64,000 bases of DNA from the NCBI GenBank assembly GCA_905372865.1, contig CAJPQT010000014.1, positions 8,737 to 72,736 on the forward strand. The letters run 5' to 3'. The stretch comes from an uncultured Centipeda sp. (GTDB lineage: Bacteria > Bacillota > Negativicutes > Selenomonadales > Selenomonadaceae). The translations under genes and the position numbers were made by a program. The notes under the pieces are model-generated. The model was given only the letters and a program-made list of their open reading frames with translations, was not told the DNA's origin and did no database searches. Position 1 is the stretch's first letter. Each line of letters opens with the position of its first letter. Shown one piece after another: positions 61,668 to 64,000 of the stretch.

Positions 61668-62446
61668 GACAGCAGTCTTTCGTAAATCATACGATCCTCA
61701 TCTTTGAATACGTTGAATACTACGCGCTCAATGGATGTGGACGTGCCGAGAAATGCACGCACCTCACGCACGGCGATCTCAGCCGCTTCTTTGTTTGGAA
61801 AATGAAACTCTCCAGTCGAGATGCAGCAGAACGCGATGCTCCTGAGGCCATGCTCCGCTGCGAGATGCAGGCAGGAACGATAGCAGGAGGCAAGGAGCTC
61901 CCTGTGTTCATCCGTCAGGGCGCCGCTGACAATCGGTCCGACCGTGTGGATGACATGGCGCGCAGGGAGATTGTACCCCTGCGTGATCTTCGCCATGCCC
62001 GTCTTCTCCGGATGCCCCTGACGCTCCATGAGCGCGGCGCATTCCGCGCGCAGCTGCAGACCCGCCGCACTGTGAATCGCGTTGTCGATGCAGCGGTGAC
62101 ATGGAATAAAACAGCCGAGCAGAGCGGAGTTCGCCGCATTTACGATGACATCCGCATTGATCCGCGTAATGTCCCCCTGCCAAAGGATGATACGCGCATC
62201 CGAGGACACCGATGGGAGCGTCATCACATCCACCACACCGCGCTGCTCCCGCTCGGCGGACAAAAGCTCATCTTGAAGATGCAGAAAGTCTGCAGAGAGA
62301 GGACGCGGCGGGCGCACATTCATCAGCGCACGCAAGAGAGTGCGCTGTGCCTCCTCCGTCTCCCCGACCTCTGCCGCCTGCACGCGATACTCCGACATCT
62401 CGGCAAGGAGCATCGCATTCAGTTTTTGGATGAGTGCAAGGGACAT
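61664..62446 (-). CDS. Zinc-dependent macrodomain protein-ADP-ribose hydrolase
   Basis: This 260-residue protein has an N-terminal helical part (~1-75) and a macrodomain: ILWQGDITRINADVIVNAAN, then GCFIPCHRCIDNAIHSAAG with the Cys/His zinc ligands of the Zn-Macro class, MAKITQGYNLPARHVIHTVG and IAFCCISTGEFHFPN. Zn-Macro enzymes remove ADP-ribose placed by SirTM. Overlap with the SirTM gene shows a writer/eraser pair translated together. Confidence 0.9.
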   Translation of the reverse strand: MSLALIQKLNAMLLAEMSEYRVQAAEVGETEEAQRTLLRALMNVRPPRPLSADFLHLQDELLSAEREQRGVVDVMTLPSVSSDARIILWQGDITRINADVIVNAANSALLGCFIPCHRCIDNAIHSAAGLQLRAECAALMERQGHPEKTGMAKITQGYNLPARHVIHTVGPIVSGALTDEHRELLASCYRSCLHLAAEHGLRSIAFCCISTGEFHFPNKEAAEIAVREVRAFLGTSTSIERVVFNVFKDEDRMIYERLLS

Positions 62447-62584
62447 GGGAACACTTCCTTCATAGATTTTTGATCATACCTACGCTTACACGATCGACAC
62501 ACACATACATATTTAGTAATTATCTAAATTACAAAATGAGTATAGCATATAAAAATCATAATTTCAATAGATACAATAAAACTT

Positions 62585-62617
62585 AAAAAAAGGACGCTGC
62601 CGTAAGCCAGCGCCCTC
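62585..62617 (-). terminator. Terminator after the DUF6882 gene
   Basis: GGGCGCTG and CAGCGTCC-type arms form a stem on the minus strand, followed by TTTTTTT. The 62447-62584 stretch is AT-rich and probably holds the macrodomain/SirTM promoter. Confidence 0.85.
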
Positions 62618-62630
62618 AAAAGAAATGAAA

Positions 62631-63329
62631 TTACAAACTCGAAATTGACGAAATGCGCAGATTGTCGCCCGCAGTTTCAAAAACAATGCCAAGATCCTGC
62701 GTGAAGTGCGCGGTCAGCGTATTGCCGTCCCAATCGTACGGCGTACGGTTCCACAGGAGGAACGCCTCGGCAAAGATGCGATGATCGACCTCGTACTGCT
62801 CGAGGCACTGCGTCAGAAGAGAGACAAAACGCGGAAAATCGACGGGCGAAAAGACCTCCTCCGGCACGCCGCCGACCGCAACAAAGACCGCACCTCCCTC
62901 GTGCGGACAGCGGTAGTAGGCAAAATGATCCGCAATCCCGCAGGCTGCAATGGAGAGGTTGTGCCCACTCAATGTATCGTTCAGATCGAACTCTGCTGCT
63001 GTCAGGACCTCCAGATGCCATTCCTCGCCGCATGCCTTTGTCTCGTTGGCAAGCCGGATGATCTCGTCGGGGAAGTGATTGATGTTTTCCCATCCCCAGA
63101 GCCATGTGCCGCTTGACTTGGACTCACTTCCAATGAACTGAATCGGATACTCCCGCATGCCGAAGAATATAACGCCGCGCCCAAGGTCGATGTTCCAATT
63201 TTCATTCTGCACCACAAGCTCACCGCAGGCATTCTGAACGCACATCATCTTGCCGAGGCACGCAGAAAAAACATCACACCAGTCGCTCCGATTCACCGAG
63301 AGCCGATCAAAAAATTCCTTCATATCCAT
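62631..63329 (-). CDS. DUF6882-like protein of unknown function
   Basis: This 232-residue cytoplasmic protein has a family-typical WLWGWENINHFPDEIIRLAN and IADHFAYYRCPHEGG. DUF6882 proteins have no assigned function and often occur near toxin or immunity genes. The start follows AAGGAAA. It is a single gene between the gyrB and macrodomain terminators. Confidence 0.7.
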   Translation of the reverse strand: MDMKEFFDRLSVNRSDWCDVFSACLGKMMCVQNACGELVVQNENWNIDLGRGVIFFGMREYPIQFIGSESKSSGTWLWGWENINHFPDEIIRLANETKACGEEWHLEVLTAAEFDLNDTLSGHNLSIAACGIADHFAYYRCPHEGGAVFVAVGGVPEEVFSPVDFPRFVSLLTQCLEQYEVDHRIFAEAFLLWNRTPYDWDGNTLTAHFTQDLGIVFETAGDNLRISSISSL

Positions 63330-63337
63330 TTTCCTTC

Positions 63338-63373
63338 AAAAAATGGAATCTGTTTGCATGACAGATTCCATTA
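63338..63373 (-). terminator. gyrB terminator
   Basis: TGGAATCTGT (63343-63352) pairs with ACAGATTCCA (63361-63370). On the minus strand the stem runs into TTTTTT. It lies 10 bp past the gyrB stop. Confidence 0.88.
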
Positions 63374-63382
63374 TCTTTTTCT

Positions 63383-64000
63383 TTAAATATCCAGATTCCG
63401 CACGAGGCGTGCATTTTCCTCGATGAACTGGCGGCGCGGCTCAACCTTGTCACCCATAAGGATGGTGAAGAGCTCGTCCGCAGCCTCCGCATCCTCCGCG
63501 CCGACCTGCAGCATGGTGCGCCCCTCGGGGTTCATGGTGGTCTCCCAGAGCTGCTCGGGGTTCATCTCGCCGAGTCCCTTGTACCGCTGGATGGTGACAC
63601 CGTCGCGCCCGATCTCGTCGAGTTTCTTCGCCTGCTCCTCATCGGAGTAGGTGTAGAAATGCTTCTTGTCCTTGCGGATCTGATAGAGCGGCGGCTGCGC
63701 GATGTAGACGTGTCCGTGGTCGACAAGCGGCTTCATGTAGCGGTAGAAGAAGGTCAGGAGCAGTGTGCGGATGTGTGCGCCGTCCACGTCCGCATCCGTC
63801 ATAATGATGATCTTGCTGTAGCGGCGCTTCGCTAGGTCGAACTCCTCGCCGATGCCCGTGCCGAACGCCGTGATCATCGTGCGGATCTCGGCATTTGCAA
63901 AGATCTTGTCGAGGCGCGCCTTCTCGACGTTGAGGATCTTGCCGCGCAGGGGCAGGATCGCCTGGAAACGGCGGTCGCGTCCCTGCTTCGCCGAGCCGCC
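63383..64000 (-). CDS. gyrB: DNA gyrase subunit B, C-terminal part (partial)
   Basis: The frame stays open to the right edge, so the 5' part is outside. The visible ~205 residues are the Toprim and tail region: LRGKILNVEKARLDKIF, MITAFGTGIGEEFDL, IIMTDADVDGAHIRTLLLTF (metal-binding DXD), FFYRYMKPLVDHGHVYIAQP, VTIQRYKGLGEMNPEQLWET and MGDKVEPRRQFIEENA. With GyrA it forms gyrase. It is transcribed toward gyrA and is not in an operon with it, unlike in many Firmicutes. Confidence 0.97.
   Translation of the reverse strand, partial: GGSAKQGRDRRFQAILPLRGKILNVEKARLDKIFANAEIRTMITAFGTGIGEEFDLAKRRYSKIIIMTDADVDGAHIRTLLLTFFYRYMKPLVDHGHVYIAQPPLYQIRKDKKHFYTYSDEEQAKKLDEIGRDGVTIQRYKGLGEMNPEQLWETTMNPEGRTMLQVGAEDAEAADELFTILMGDKVEPRRQFIEENARLVRNLDI

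Noticed and set aside
1..64000. rRNA and tRNA genes
   Set aside because: No rRNA stretch or cloverleaf with a TTCGA-type T-loop was noticed while reading; a tRNA scan could not be run.

Overview
The window looks like part of a chromosome of a diderm Firmicute, most likely a Selenomonas or close relative (Negativicutes). GC is high. Many genes have AGGAGG-type ribosome sites, as in Firmicutes. The window also carries an outer-membrane autotransporter, an LCP envelope protein, WG-repeat and small secreted proteins, and Firmicute-type tiny membrane toxins. Genus is an inference; there is no rRNA gene here.

Layout. (1) 1-3.8 kb: the C-terminal end of a TNT-type NAD-glycohydrolase toxin, an MFS exporter, an ADP-ribosylglycohydrolase and a small secreted protein. 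(2) 3.9-22.9 kb: a defense island made of two divergent blocks. The leftward block is one operon: Dam-like methylase, OLD-like ATPase/Toprim nuclease, type III Mod, an MntA-HepT toxin-antitoxin pair, and type III Res. The rightward block is a DISARM-like operon: an unrecognised 457-aa protein, a DrmE-like protein, a DrmA helicase and a DrmB (DUF1998) protein, with no methylase or DrmC. Two gene remnants flank these blocks, an SNF2/PLD-type helicase N-terminus and a PD-(D/E)XK nuclease N-terminus. (3) 23-27 kb: a class C acid phosphatase, an isochorismatase-like hydrolase, a holin-like/amidase pair, a DUF6883/DUF4926 pair lying between CRISPR repeats, and a short CRISPR array with a type III-like crRNA handle and no cas genes. 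(4) 27-44 kb: an alanine symporter, AmmeMemoRadiSam genes, a WG-repeat protein, a large NP-linker autotransporter, a threonine-aldolase-like enzyme, a MITE, a three-gene ABC exporter, mnmG, dCMP deaminase and MgtC. (5) 44.88-45.18 kb: a dense DnaA-box cluster that is very probably oriC. Several neighbouring genes point away from it. (6) 45-64 kb: CYTH, LCP, malic enzyme, GT41 glycosyltransferase, gyrA, a five-gene AAA+ ATPase operon of unknown function, two duplicated acetyltransferases, a SirTM/Zn-macrodomain pair, a DUF6882 protein and the 3' part of gyrB.

How it fits together. The island stacks several anti-phage strategies: type III restriction, a methylase/ATPase cassette, a nucleotidyltransferase-controlled RNase toxin, and a DISARM-like helicase machine. 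Lower GC in the Dam/OLD cassette, in the Mod recognition region and in the DISARM-like genes suggests repeated gene transfer. NAD/ADP-ribose chemistry recurs (TNT, ADP-ribosylglycohydrolase, SirTM, macrodomain). The best candidates for undescribed biology are the methylase-less DISARM-like operon with its new first gene, the CRISPR array whose three spacers all contain start-codon-like sites, the toxin-like pair between CRISPR repeats, and the five-gene AAA+ operon.
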